A DNA stretch of 64,000 bases from Leclercia sp. LSNIH1 (GTDB lineage: Bacteria; Pseudomonadota; Gammaproteobacteria; Enterobacterales; Enterobacteriaceae). Numbering within the stretch: position 1 is the stretch's first letter; each line of letters begins with the position of its first letter. The notes under the pieces are model-generated. The model was not told the DNA's origin, did not search any database, and was given only the letters and a program-made list of their open reading frames with translations. The translations under genes were made by a program, and so were the position numbers. Where the stretch lies: contig NZ_CP026167.1 of assembly GCF_002902985.1 (NCBI RefSeq), positions 2,604,001 through 2,668,000 of the forward strand, read 5' to 3'. This document shows positions 37,240 to 47,268 of this stretch, in pieces.

Positions 37240-38034
37240 TCAGCGCGTCAGGTAGCGGGGGGCGGGTACGCCGGTGCGGGCGCTGGCAAACAGCGCCAGG
37301 CGCGCCTCTTCGTAGCGCGTCCACAGGGTTTCATCGTGCATCGGCGGGATAGTGATCAGCTCACCCTGGTCGAGCCCCGCCAGCGCCGCATCCACCATAT
37401 TGTCGGTGGTCATCACCGACCCGGCGGGCAGATCGTCGGCGCTGATGCCGGACAGCTCCCAAATCTCCGTGGCCGTGGCTGCGGGCAATACCGCCTGGAT
37501 ACGCACCTGGCTGTCGGCAAACTCCTCCTGTAATCCGCGCGTAAAATTCAGCACCCAGGCTTTGGTGGCGCTGTAGAGCGCGCTGCCCGCCCGGGCATGG
37601 ATCGACAGTACCGAGGCGATATTAATCAGGGTACCGCGGTTGTTTTGCGCCAGACGCGGCAGCAGGGCATAAGTGAGACGCATCAGCGCCGTGGTGTTGA
37701 GCATATTGATCGCCTGATGCTGCGCCACATCTCCCGCGAGGAACGGCGCCATCTGCGCAGTACCGGCATTGTTGATCAGGGTGTCGATAGCGGCGTTGTT
37801 GCGCAACATCTCTTCCACGGCGCGGATCCCGCTTTCATCGGTAAGATCCGCCGTCAGGGGGGTGACCTTTACCCCATAGCGCTGCCTGAGCTGTTCCGCC
37901 AGCGCCAGCAGACGCGCCTCCCGGCGGGCCACCAGCACCAGATCGTAACCGCGAGCGGCGAGACGGTCGGCGTAGACCGCGCCAATGCCGGAAGATGCGC
38001 CTGTAATTAAAGCTGTTGAACGTTGCGTAGTCAT
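37240..38034 (-). CDS. Short-chain dehydrogenase/reductase
   Basis: A 264-residue classical SDR: TGASSGIG cofactor loop at about 12-19, NNAG at about 92-95, catalytic Ser in IASVLS and YSATK (Tyr-x-x-x-Lys) near 160. An Arg at the end of strand 2 (VARREARL) suggests NADPH preference. Substrate unknown. It has its own terminator and no functionally linked neighbour. Confidence 0.88.
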   Translation of the reverse strand: MTTQRSTALITGASSGIGAVYADRLAARGYDLVLVARREARLLALAEQLRQRYGVKVTPLTADLTDESGIRAVEEMLRNNAAIDTLINNAGTAQMAPFLAGDVAQHQAINMLNTTALMRLTYALLPRLAQNNRGTLINIASVLSIHARAGSALYSATKAWVLNFTRGLQEEFADSQVRIQAVLPAATATEIWELSGISADDLPAGSVMTTDNMVDAALAGLDQGELITIPPMHDETLWTRYEEARLALFASARTGVPAPRYLTR

Positions 38035-38248
38035 TGTCGTACCTCGTAATGGGAGATAGTGGTTTTAATATGAAACTAAATAAACTGTGCGCCATTTGGT
38101 TTTATTATGCAACCAAGTCAGCGAATTTTTTTGATCCCTGCGTTGGGCGGTGGAGATGCGCGTCCGCAAAAGTGCGGTTTTACAGTAAAGTAAATAGACA
38201 AACTCACGATCCCACCGTCGGTCCGGAACGGTCTCTCTCAGGAAGGGT

Positions 38249-39109
38249 ATGAAAAAGCTGTTGCTGGTTCTCTTTGTCTTAACTGCATTTGCAGCGAACT
38301 CCATTCTTTGCCGCGTAGCCCTGAAGAATGGCCATGCCGATCCTGAAACCTTCAGCATGCTGAGATTACTGGGGGGAGCGGCAGTGCTGTTTGTCTGGCA
38401 TCTGGCGCGGGGAAGGCTGCAAGAGATACGCTGGAAAATTATCGACGCCCTGCTGTTGTGCGCCTATGTCCTGTTTTTCTCGCTGGCGTATGTTCAGCTC
38501 AATACGGCGACAGGCGCATTGCTGCTGTTTGGCGCAGTCCAGGTCTGTATGATCGGCTGGAGCGTGGTAAAAGGCGAGAGACTGAGCGGCTATAAGGCCT
38601 GCGGGATACTCATTGCCGTAGGGGGCATTATTACATTACTGCTTCCTGGGGCGGCCGCGCCTCCGCTTGCGGCGGCCATTACGATGGTAGCCTCTGGCTT
38701 CGCGTGGGGCGCCTATTCGCTGCGCGGCAAAAATATCCAGGCTGCGGCGGGAACAACGAGCGGTAATTTCATCCTCAGCCTGCCGGTTATTCTCCTCCTG
38801 AGCCTGGTACGACAGACGCCAGTCCATATTGACGCCAGCGGCATTATCCTGGCCCTGCTTTCCGGCGGGCTGGCATCTGGCGTTGCCTACGTGCTCTGGT
38901 ATGCCCTGGTCACCACGCTCTCTTCAGCAACCGCCAGCACCCTGCAGCTGAGCGTTCCGTGTATCGCGGCGGCAGGCGGCGTGTTATTTCTTGGTGAGGT
39001 ACCGGATCTGCGGATGTTGCTTTGCACGCTGGCGGTGCTGGCCGGAATAGCACTGGTTATCGCCGCTGATAACAAGAAGCGGCAGCAGCCGGAAAAAAAC
39101 GGTTTCTGA
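38249..39109 (+). CDS. DMT-superfamily (EamA) transporter
   Basis: A 286-residue, ten-helix carrier with two EamA repeats (about 3-125 and 145-275) and a basic C-terminus. EamA proteins usually export metabolites or amino-acid derivatives. AGGAAGGGT sits directly before the ATG. It diverges from the SDR gene across about 210 bp; the substrate is unknown. Confidence 0.87.
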   Translation: MKKLLLVLFVLTAFAANSILCRVALKNGHADPETFSMLRLLGGAAVLFVWHLARGRLQEIRWKIIDALLLCAYVLFFSLAYVQLNTATGALLLFGAVQVCMIGWSVVKGERLSGYKACGILIAVGGIITLLLPGAAAPPLAAAITMVASGFAWGAYSLRGKNIQAAAGTTSGNFILSLPVILLLSLVRQTPVHIDASGIILALLSGGLASGVAYVLWYALVTTLSSATASTLQLSVPCIAAAGGVLFLGEVPDLRMLLCTLAVLAGIALVIAADNKKRQQPEKNGF

Positions 39110-39436
39110 ACGGGAAGGAGGTCATCATTCTCCCGCTGTCATCTCGCTTCTACTGAGCAGGGATAAAAAATAAAACCTTTATATTCTTGTGTGTTTAATT
39201 GCATTATATAAGTGGGTAGATTATTTTTTGTACAGATTCAATAAAATTTGCTCTAAATGAAATAAATGTACAGACTTTAGTTAATCATTTTTATAAGAAG
39301 GAAAATTTAACTTATTGATTTTAATGATTTATTGTATAAACGGTTTTGTTGCTGCAATAATAGGCAAGGAGCATATATTAATAGCACGTTAACTAAATTA
39401 TAATTCTTTCATATCCGGCAGATAGGTGAGGTTAGT
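39110..39436. other. AT-rich intergenic region upstream of sensor pair
   Basis: About 330 bp with no gene seen, very AT-rich. TGTACAGA(T/C)T occurs twice (39229-39238 and 39267-39276), 38 bp apart in the same orientation, a possible regulator site. GGTGAGG precedes the next start codon. Confidence 0.55.
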
Positions 39437-39931
39437 ATGCGGTTTATTGTCATGTTCTTAAGCGTTGTGGTTGCCACCCATGCCTGGGCAGGTGAACTGC
39501 CCAAACCCGCCGGTAAAGCCCTTTTAACCCTGTCCGGTAATATACAAAATACAAACGAAGACGGGAAAGCCGTTTTCGATGTCGCCAGCCTTGAGAAACT
39601 CGGGATGGTCAGTTTCCAGACTACTTCACCCTGGTATAATGGGCGCACAACCTTTACGGGCGTGCCGCTGCAAAAGCTTATGGATTACGTTGGGGCAAAA
39701 GGCACCGTTGCTAAGGTCATTGCGCTCAATGACTACACCACCGTTATCCCGCTCAGTGATTTTAAAAAATACAACGTTATCCTTGCCTTGAAAGTCAACG
39801 GTGAATACATGCGTATCCGTGACAAAGGCCCGTTATTCATTGTGTATCCCTATGACAGTCTGCACGAACTGAATAATCAAATTTATTATTCACGATCGGC
39901 ATGGCAGGTCAGCAAAATGAATATTGAGTAG
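39437..39931 (+). CDS. Periplasmic oxidoreductase molybdopterin-like domain protein
   Basis: A 164-residue secreted protein (signal peptide 1-18, ending HAWA) with a single sulfite-oxidase-like molybdopterin-binding fold (LEKLGMVSFQTTSPW, FTGVPLQKLMDYVG, KGPLFIVYPYD). It contains no cysteine at all, so it cannot carry the Cys ligand of the molybdenum centre and is unlikely to be an enzyme. It lies 17 bp upstream of a membrane GGDEF-EAL protein with a periplasmic domain, so it may be a ligand-binding partner that controls c-di-GMP turnover. That role is inference. Confidence 0.82.
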   Translation: MRFIVMFLSVVVATHAWAGELPKPAGKALLTLSGNIQNTNEDGKAVFDVASLEKLGMVSFQTTSPWYNGRTTFTGVPLQKLMDYVGAKGTVAKVIALNDYTTVIPLSDFKKYNVILALKVNGEYMRIRDKGPLFIVYPYDSLHELNNQIYYSRSAWQVSKMNIE

Positions 39932-39948
39932 GAGTTCAGAAGCGCAAC

Positions 39949-41880
39949 ATGAACAGGATACTGGCGGGCATCATTTTTTTCCTTTTTATCTCTACGGGAT
40001 ATATCTCTTTCCTTGTGCACGAGAGGCAACAAGAGTTACAAAAACTGACGCACTATACGGACTCATGGTCCGCAGCTCAGCTGGTATCAGAATTTTATCG
40101 ATTCGAATCAACGCTCGGTCTTTACGCCAACGGTATTGACGCTTTGACGATTGACGACGTGCGCCTGCGTCTTGACATTATGCTCAGCCAGAGCGGTTTA
40201 ATGAAAGAAGGTGATTTGGGGCGCTATATTGCCAGCAATAAAGCGCACCATGAACTGGCGGTAAATATAGAAAATATTCTCAAAGATCTGGACGCTAACC
40301 TTGAGAAAATGGACCGTCCAGCGCTCCAGACCTACCTGATTAAAATGCACCTGCTTGATGCCCCCTTAAGCCGCCTGTCATCCAGTGCGTTAGACAATGA
40401 TATTAACTCGATCAATAAAGCTAATCTCAAAATACAAACGTTATATTATATTTATTCAGCGGCTTCTCTACTGTTAATCATTTTGAGTGCCATTCTTGGC
40501 GTGCTGATATTCTTCCAGAACAGAAATATTCTGACGGCGCATCTTCAGGTCAAAAGCCTTGCTGAAGAGCTGCAAAAATCTAAGGAGAAACTGCAAATCC
40601 AGAATACACGGCTGGAATATGACGTTTACCATGACTCGTTGACAGGCATGAATAACCGCCAGTTTTTCTGGGAAAATATAAAGAAAATCATTCAGGTGGC
40701 GGAAAAAAATAATGAATCTGTGACCGTCATGCTGTTTGATCTGGACCGCTTCAAGGAGATCAATGATACCTACGGTCATGATGTTGGCGATATGCTGCTG
40801 CGCCAGATCTCCGAACGCCTGATTGCCATGAGCCTGACGACCGATACCCTTTATCGCTTAGGCGGGGATGAGTTTGCCTTTCTCTCGAGCGGTTTGACAG
40901 AGAGTAGCGCCGTTTCGCGCGCGCAAAAAATATGTGCTTCTATCAACCAGCCGTACACCATTTATAACACCATCATTAATATCGCCACCTGTGTCGGCAT
41001 TGTTATCTCGGACACGGAGCGCCGCTCCGACTTTCTCTATAAATTTGCCGATCTGGCCCTGTTTGAAGCCAAAAAAGAGGGCCCCGGACAGATAAAAGTC
41101 TTCCGGCCGATCATGTTACAAAAGCTGCAGGAGAGCAGAACCCTTGAGCACGATCTGGCGATGGCCTTAGCGAATAAAGAATTCGTGGTTTATTATCAGC
41201 CCATTGTCGATTCGTTCAGCCGGGAAATTTACAGCTATGAAGCCCTTGTTCGCTGGGTGCATCCATTAAAGGGGCTTCTGTCGCCGGACAGCTTTATTCC
41301 CGTTGCGGAAAAGACAGGCATGATTAATGAGCTGGGAAGGTCGGTGCTTGAACTCGCCTGCCGGGAAGCGGCGACCTGGGCGGTTCCGGCAAAAATCTCG
41401 GTAAATGTTTCGCCTATCCAGCTCAGCAGCAAAGCCTTTGCCGGCATCGTGCTCTCCATTCTCGAAGAGACAGGGCTTGCGGCCGATCGTCTGGAGCTGG
41501 AGGTGACGGAATCCTCTCTCTTTACCGATAACGATACTCCGCTCAATACCCTCAACACGCTCAGAGCCCGTGGCGTGCAAATCTCCATTGATGATTTTGG
41601 TACGGGGTATTCTTCCCTTTCGCGGCTGAGCAAGCTCGCCTTCGATAAAATTAAAATCGATAAATCCTTTGTCCATTCGATCTCTGACCAGGATGATGCC
41701 CTGACCATCATCAAACTGATTACCGGGATGGCGAAGTCCCTTAATATGAAGGCGGTTGCCGAAGGGGTCGAAACGCAGGAACAGCTGGAAAGTCTCCAGG
41801 CGCTGGGTTGCGATCTCGCGCAGGGTTATCTGTTTGGTAAACCGCAGCCGGGAATCGATGGCAGGATCCGCAACGGATAA
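39949..41880 (+). CDS. Membrane-bound GGDEF-EAL cyclic di-GMP enzyme
   Basis: A 643-residue inner membrane protein: helix 1 (about 4-23), a periplasmic helical sensor region (about 25-162), helix 2 (about 163-189), a GGDEF domain (about 215-385, GGDEF at 305-309) and an EAL domain (about 395-640, YEALVRW with EAL at 431-433, DDFGTGYSS, AEGVET). All key catalytic residues for synthesis and breakdown of c-di-GMP are present. The inhibitory RxxD site before GGDEF is degenerate (Leu replaces Arg). It is cotranscribed with the periplasmic molybdopterin-fold protein, its likely sensory partner. Confidence 0.92.
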   Translation: MNRILAGIIFFLFISTGYISFLVHERQQELQKLTHYTDSWSAAQLVSEFYRFESTLGLYANGIDALTIDDVRLRLDIMLSQSGLMKEGDLGRYIASNKAHHELAVNIENILKDLDANLEKMDRPALQTYLIKMHLLDAPLSRLSSSALDNDINSINKANLKIQTLYYIYSAASLLLIILSAILGVLIFFQNRNILTAHLQVKSLAEELQKSKEKLQIQNTRLEYDVYHDSLTGMNNRQFFWENIKKIIQVAEKNNESVTVMLFDLDRFKEINDTYGHDVGDMLLRQISERLIAMSLTTDTLYRLGGDEFAFLSSGLTESSAVSRAQKICASINQPYTIYNTIINIATCVGIVISDTERRSDFLYKFADLALFEAKKEGPGQIKVFRPIMLQKLQESRTLEHDLAMALANKEFVVYYQPIVDSFSREIYSYEALVRWVHPLKGLLSPDSFIPVAEKTGMINELGRSVLELACREAATWAVPAKISVNVSPIQLSSKAFAGIVLSILEETGLAADRLELEVTESSLFTDNDTPLNTLNTLRARGVQISIDDFGTGYSSLSRLSKLAFDKIKIDKSFVHSISDQDDALTIIKLITGMAKSLNMKAVAEGVETQEQLESLQALGCDLAQGYLFGKPQPGIDGRIRNG

Positions 41881-41917
41881 ATCGCGTGGCCGGATGAAGG
41901 CGTGGTGAAAAAAGAAA

Positions 41918-41951
41918 AAAACATAAATGCCCGTCAGGGCATTTATGTTTT
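41918..41951. terminator. Bidirectional terminator
   Basis: A perfect 15-bp stem (AAAACATAAATGCCC at 41918-41932 with its complement at 41937-41951) and a 4-nt loop, between the convergent GGDEF-EAL gene and the 24-codon gene. Confidence 0.93.
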
Positions 41952-41960
41952 AAAAAGCGA

Positions 41961-42035
41961 TTAATGGAAGAACAGTGCAATCAGGATAATGATTGGAATA
42001 GGTACGCCTAAAAAGAAGAGTAATAGTGAGCGCAT
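41961..42035 (-). CDS. 24-residue hydrophobic membrane peptide
   Basis: A very short gene encoding MRSLLLFFLGVPIPIIILIA then LFFH, a single membrane-spanning segment. The evidence for translation is a textbook AGGAGG 6 nt before the ATG at 42035 and a strong terminator just after its stop. It follows the stress-type membrane protein gene at 42061 by 25 bp on the same strand, so it is cotranscribed. Function unknown; it could be a regulator or subunit of the upstream membrane protein. Confidence 0.7.
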   Translation of the reverse strand: MRSLLLFFLGVPIPIIILIALFFH

Positions 42036-42060
42036 TTTAAACCTCCTGCTTAATTAAGAA

Positions 42061-43050
42061 TTATAAATCACGTTGACGACCACCGAAGGTCGCACACAGG
42101 CTGGCAACGAAAGCACCGGCCAGCAGCGCAATAAATGTCCAGAGCATCAGATAGCTTGTGGTTTTACGTGCGGCATCAGCAGCTTGCTGCGCTTTCTCCT
42201 TCGTTTCTTTTAATTTAGCCTGGGCTTTGTCATAGGTGGTTTGTACACGCTGTTCAGCTTCTTGCTGACTGATACCGGTCTTTTGTGCAATCAGTTGGGC
42301 GACATACTGACGATCTTCCGGCGGTAAGGTACCGGTGGAAATGCTGTTGGCAAAAATACCGGTCACTTCACTTACCTGCGCAGGCGTTAATGGCTCAGCA
42401 GGTGCGGCTGGCGTGGCGGGAGCAGGTGCAGCGGTTGGATCAGCAGGATCGGTAGCACCGTTTGCCGGTGTGGCAGGGTTACTGGCCCTGAACATCGAAT
42501 TCACAAAATAGTCCATGGATGAACCCGGCGCCTCAGACGAACTGTTCGCCATACCCGCCGCGCCAGCTGCTGTGGCCGTCGCAGCCCCGCCGGCAACGGT
42601 ACCCACGACTTTAGCGCCGCCACCAATAAGGGCGCCCACGGTGCTTGTAAACAGCGCCGCAGAAACCAGTGCAGCGACAGCCCAGGTTAAAAACCCGTGG
42701 GCAGTATCGCGGAAGTAGACTTCATCGGTACGGGTATCGACCCATTTGGTACGCAGTCGCCCGGCTAAATAGCCGCCCATGCCAGACGCCACGATTTGCG
42801 TGAACGTCAGCCAGGCGATGGCAGCAATGCCCACCGTGCCGGCGTCGAGCCCGCGGTTTTCCCAGGGTGAAATCGTTGTCAGGCCCAGCCCGGTGCCCAG
42901 CATTAGCAAAATTAACGACAGGGATGCCGCTGCCGCTGCGCCGGCAAAGATGGCGCCCCATGATACGGCACTGCTGTTCGTCGTGGGCAGGGGCAGCCGC
43001 GAATCGGGATAGGTTGTGTTAACCGTGGCGTGTTCATGAATGTGAGTCAT
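42061..43050 (-). CDS. Membrane protein with Ala/Pro-rich linker, unknown function
   Basis: A 329-residue protein with about four membrane segments: 29-55, 72-97, 118-165 (glycine- and alanine-rich) and 300-320. Between them lies a soluble Ala/Pro-rich linker (about 190-225) and a charged helical stretch (about 250-300, KAQAKLKETKEKAQQAADAA). I do not recognise a named family. It sits among small membrane and lipoprotein genes and a YghA-type SDR that look like envelope or general stress genes. Confidence 0.8.
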   Translation of the reverse strand: MTHIHEHATVNTTYPDSRLPLPTTNSSAVSWGAIFAGAAAAASLSLILLMLGTGLGLTTISPWENRGLDAGTVGIAAIAWLTFTQIVASGMGGYLAGRLRTKWVDTRTDEVYFRDTAHGFLTWAVAALVSAALFTSTVGALIGGGAKVVGTVAGGAATATAAGAAGMANSSSEAPGSSMDYFVNSMFRASNPATPANGATDPADPTAAPAPATPAAPAEPLTPAQVSEVTGIFANSISTGTLPPEDRQYVAQLIAQKTGISQQEAEQRVQTTYDKAQAKLKETKEKAQQAADAARKTTSYLMLWTFIALLAGAFVASLCATFGGRQRDL

Positions 43051-43258
43051 AGCTGTTGTCCTTTAATTAATCTTTGCGTTCGGAACCAGGAACTGATTGA
43101 AAAACAGGAAACATTATCAACGTGAACGTTTAAGCCCTTCAGGGACCGGATGATGTCATTTATAACGAGGAAGGCTGTAAAACTGACCGAAATAAAAAAC
43201 AAAAATCAACGATCTAAGAATAGTTGATAATTTTGCGCCGGACGGCTTTTCAGATTTA

Positions 43259-43290
43259 AAAATCCGTTACCGCTTCGGATAACGGATTTT
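43259..43290 (-). terminator. Terminator downstream of YghA-like SDR
   Basis: AAAATCCGTTA and TAACGGATTTT form an 11-bp stem at 43259-43269 and 43280-43290. On the minus strand it ends in TTTTTAAATC. Confidence 0.88.
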
Positions 43291-43338
43291 ATAATAAGTC
43301 TTGTCGTCGTCAGGCGCGTCAAAATAAAGGCAACAGAA

Positions 43339-44223
43339 TTAGGCTACGCCGGTACCGCCGTCAGAGCACCAGACCTGACCGGAAGCATAGGAACACTCTT
43401 CAGATGCCAGCAGAACATACAGCGGTGCAATCTCCACGGGCTGACCCGGTCTGCCCAGCGGCGTATCTGCCCCGAACTGCTGCACCTTCTCCTGCGGCTG
43501 ACCACCGCTTGACTGCAACGGCGTCCAGTAAGGGCCCGGCGCCACGGCATTCACGCGGATCCCTTTCGGCCCAAGCTGTTTTGCCAGTGATTTGGTAAAC
43601 GCCACGTTACAGGCTTTGGTCTGGGCGTAATCGAGCAGGATTTCGCTGGGCTTAAAGGCCTGAACCGAAGAGGTATTGATAATCACCGCGCCTTCCGTCA
43701 GGTGACGCAGGGCGGCGCGGGTGATCCAGAAGGGGGCATAAACGTTGGTTTTGAAGGTCGCGTCGAAAGCGGCGGTGGTCAGATCTTCAATGGATTCGCA
43801 GAACTGCTGTCTACCCGCATTGTTGACTAGAATATCGAGCCCGCCGAGCTCCGTCACGGCGCGCTCAACCAGTGTCTCACAGAACGACTCCACCCGAATA
43901 TCACCCGGGATCGCGACAGCTTTGCGTCCTTCCGCCTGAATCAGGGCAATAACGGCTGCCGCATCGGACTCCTCTTCCGGCAGATAGCCTATGGCCACGT
44001 CTGCCCCTTCACGGGCGTAGGCAATCGCCACCGCGCGACCAATCCCGGAATCGCCGCCGGTAATCAGCGCTTTTTTACCAGAAAGTCTGCCCGAGCCGGT
44101 ATAACTCGTCTCGCCATGATCGGGGATTGGCTTCATCTCTGACGCCAGTCCGGGCATTTGCTGCGGCTGTTCCACAAACGGGGGTTGTGGGTAGTTTTTT
44201 GAAGTGGTGTTTCCTGATGTCAT
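43339..44223 (-). CDS. YghA-like SDR family oxidoreductase
   Basis: A 294-residue SDR with the same length as E. coli YghA and its long N-terminal extension (about 1-45, PQPPFVEQPQQMPGL and YTGSGRL). It has TGGDSGIGRA for cofactor binding, NNAGRQ, and the catalytic YAQTK. E. coli YghA acts on aldehyde/ketone substrates. AAGGAGGTCGGG fixes the ATG at 44223. It lies in the stress-type cluster. Confidence 0.9.
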   Translation of the reverse strand: MTSGNTTSKNYPQPPFVEQPQQMPGLASEMKPIPDHGETSYTGSGRLSGKKALITGGDSGIGRAVAIAYAREGADVAIGYLPEEESDAAAVIALIQAEGRKAVAIPGDIRVESFCETLVERAVTELGGLDILVNNAGRQQFCESIEDLTTAAFDATFKTNVYAPFWITRAALRHLTEGAVIINTSSVQAFKPSEILLDYAQTKACNVAFTKSLAKQLGPKGIRVNAVAPGPYWTPLQSSGGQPQEKVQQFGADTPLGRPGQPVEIAPLYVLLASEECSYASGQVWCSDGGTGVA

Positions 44224-44398
44224 CCCGACCTCCTTTATCAATGAATTTAAAGCGTAGCCACTGTGACGGAACGCACCTTTCTGGAAGGGATAATTCAGAT
44301 TATTCTTCTTCTGGATATATTTTTGATTTTATCTTCACTTTGTAAGGCTATTAAACACGCGCCCCCTTTTTTGGCTGCAAGCATGAGGGCGGATGAGA

Positions 44399-44623
44399 TT
44401 ATTTCTGCTGTCGTTTACGGGTAATACCGGAAATGAAGCGTCTGAGATGTTTTTTAGGTGAGCGCCTGCGTGTGGCGTTGATTTTTGCCGGATCGACGAC
44501 GACCTTATTCGCTTCCGGGAGGATCGGCTTTTGGCTGCCCGAGCGATATTGCCAGAGGGCGCCTGAATCGCCATGAATAAACAACGCGCATGACAGGAGG
44601 AGGGGAAATAAGATCTTCTTCAT
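44399..44623 (-). CDS. Small basic secreted protein, unknown
   Basis: A 74-residue protein with a hydrophobic N-terminal signal (about 1-20) and a very basic C-terminus (RRRSPKKHLRRF...RKRQQK). GAGAGAGG precedes the ATG at 44623. I do not recognise the family. It neighbours a YgdI/YgdR lipoprotein and may belong to the same envelope-stress group. Confidence 0.55.
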   Translation of the reverse strand: MKKILFPLLLSCALFIHGDSGALWQYRSGSQKPILPEANKVVVDPAKINATRRRSPKKHLRRFISGITRKRQQK

Positions 44624-44698
44624 CGTCTTTAGCCTCTCTCCTGAACGAGCATGCAAGCAGGGCAGAGTTTCCGGCGATCCTCTGCCCGCTGTGCTACC

Positions 44699-44917
44699 TT
44701 ATTTCTCTATCATCTGGATAATCTGATCCCGGTTGATCGCATGTTCATTTCCCGCGATATCTTCATAAGTAATGAGGCCATTATCATCATCAACTTCGGG
44801 TTTGCCGTGAGTAATAATCATCTCACCATTTTTCTTCTGTAAAACATAATCGCTTGAACATCCGGCGACGGTGAGGCTCAATAGCACCAGGCTAATGACA
44901 GCCACAACTTTCTTCAT
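44699..44917 (-). CDS. YgdI/YgdR-family lipoprotein
   Basis: A 72-residue lipoprotein with a lipobox ending VAGC at Cys20, followed by SSDYVLQKKNGEMIITHGKPEVDDDNG, the DUF903 fold seen in E. coli YgdI and YgdR. AAGGAG lies 6 nt before the start. IS5 is inserted 55 bp upstream of its start codon, so its original promoter may be displaced. Confidence 0.9.
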   Translation of the reverse strand: MKKVVAVISLVLLSLTVAGCSSDYVLQKKNGEMIITHGKPEVDDDNGLITYEDIAGNEHAINRDQIIQMIEK

Positions 44918-44971
44918 TACAACTCCTTATTTACTCAAGCCTGTCACAGGCACAATGATGCCGCACGCTAG

Positions 44972-46167
<1,196 letters not shown>

Positions 46168-46293
46168 CTAGTTAAATTGCGTCAGAAGCAGTGCAGCATA
46201 AATCACGAACATGAAAAAGAGCGTACCGATAACGACGCGGCGTTCGAGAACCAAACTATTTTTTTCAGAACTCTTTTCTGGTTTATTTAACAT
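46168..46293 (-). CDS. 41-residue single-span membrane protein after cutD
   Basis: A short gene encoding a charged N-terminus (MLNKPEKSSEKNSLVLERR) and one membrane helix (VVIGTLFFMFVIYAALLL). AGAGG lies 5 nt before the ATG at 46293. It begins 15 bp after the activase gene, so it is the last gene of that operon. Its TAG stop is part of the CTAG target duplicated by IS5, so the insertion left the coding sequence intact. Function unknown. Confidence 0.7.
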   Translation of the reverse strand: MLNKPEKSSEKNSLVLERRVVIGTLFFMFVIYAALLLTQFN

Positions 46294-46308
46294 GATTACC
46301 TCTTTTCG

Positions 46309-47268
46309 TTAGCCCACCATTACCCCTGAAACCCTTACCGGTAGGTTATATTTGTGGGTATGTTGTAAGAAGTTTTCTACTTGTGCAGCAGAGTCGTTCC
46401 ATTCGTAGGCCTTATTAAGTAAGGCATATTTCCCGGTGCCAAAACGATGGTAGGGAAGTAATTCGATAAATTTGAACGCAGGACGGTGCCAGGTCAGGGA
46501 ATGTATCAGCATGAACAATTTTTCAGCCTGTTCGGGGCTATCGTTAAAGTCTGGAATAACGGGGATACGGATAACGATCTGTCGATCTCCCTGCAATAAT
46601 CTTTCAAGGTTACGCAGGATGATCTTATTACTCACCCCGGTATAGCGTTTATGCTGCTCGTCATCGGCGCTTTTCAGGTCAAAGAGAATCAGATCGCAAA
46701 CCGATGCGATCTGTTTTACGGCGCGCCAAGGGGCGTACCCGGCGGTTTCAATTGCCGTGTGAATATCCTCTGCGCTAATTTTTTGCATGAGTTGTCTGGC
46801 AAACTCGGGCTGAGTGCACACTTCACCCCCGCTGAGGGTGATGCCGCCCCCGGATTGACGAAACCAGGTTTCATCCGCCATGACGCGGTTAAAAACGGCC
46901 TCTGAGGTCAGTTTTTCCCCTGTCACATTAAGTGCACCAGCCGGGCAGCTCTCTTCGCATCGCCTGCAACCCTGACACTGACGCGAGCGATCAAGCGTGT
47001 GCACACCGTCCACCCAACGATGTACGCCGGCTGGGCAGTGCAGGGCACATTTTCCACAGTGAAGGCAGCGCTCAGCATGCCAGAAGATCTCGCAGCCAGG
47101 GTTGAGCCCTTCCGGGTTGGCGCACCAGCGGCAGCGCATCTGGCAGCCTTTCAGAAACACAACGCTGCGAATACCCGGTCCGTCATGCAGCGAAAACCGC
47201 TGAATATGTGTTATCCAGCCGGATGCCGGCTCAGAAGCGACGTTGAGTGGTTCGGCTGATGATCTCAT
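46309..47268 (-). CDS. cutD: Glycyl radical enzyme activase, choline TMA-lyase type (CutD)
   Basis: A 319-residue radical SAM enzyme. Cys42, Cys46 and Cys49 (GCQMRCRWC) hold the SAM [4Fe-4S] cluster. Two ferredoxin-type clusters are in CLHCGKCALHC and CQGCRRCEESC, as in other activases of non-PFL glycyl radical enzymes. It abstracts hydrogen from the partner's glycine to make the radical. GAGGTG lies before the ATG at 47268, inside the lyase gene; the 38-bp overlap implies coupled translation. Confidence 0.9.
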   Translation of the reverse strand: MRSSAEPLNVASEPASGWITHIQRFSLHDGPGIRSVVFLKGCQMRCRWCANPEGLNPGCEIFWHAERCLHCGKCALHCPAGVHRWVDGVHTLDRSRQCQGCRRCEESCPAGALNVTGEKLTSEAVFNRVMADETWFRQSGGGITLSGGEVCTQPEFARQLMQKISAEDIHTAIETAGYAPWRAVKQIASVCDLILFDLKSADDEQHKRYTGVSNKIILRNLERLLQGDRQIVIRIPVIPDFNDSPEQAEKLFMLIHSLTWHRPAFKFIELLPYHRFGTGKYALLNKAYEWNDSAAQVENFLQHTHKYNLPVRVSGVMVG

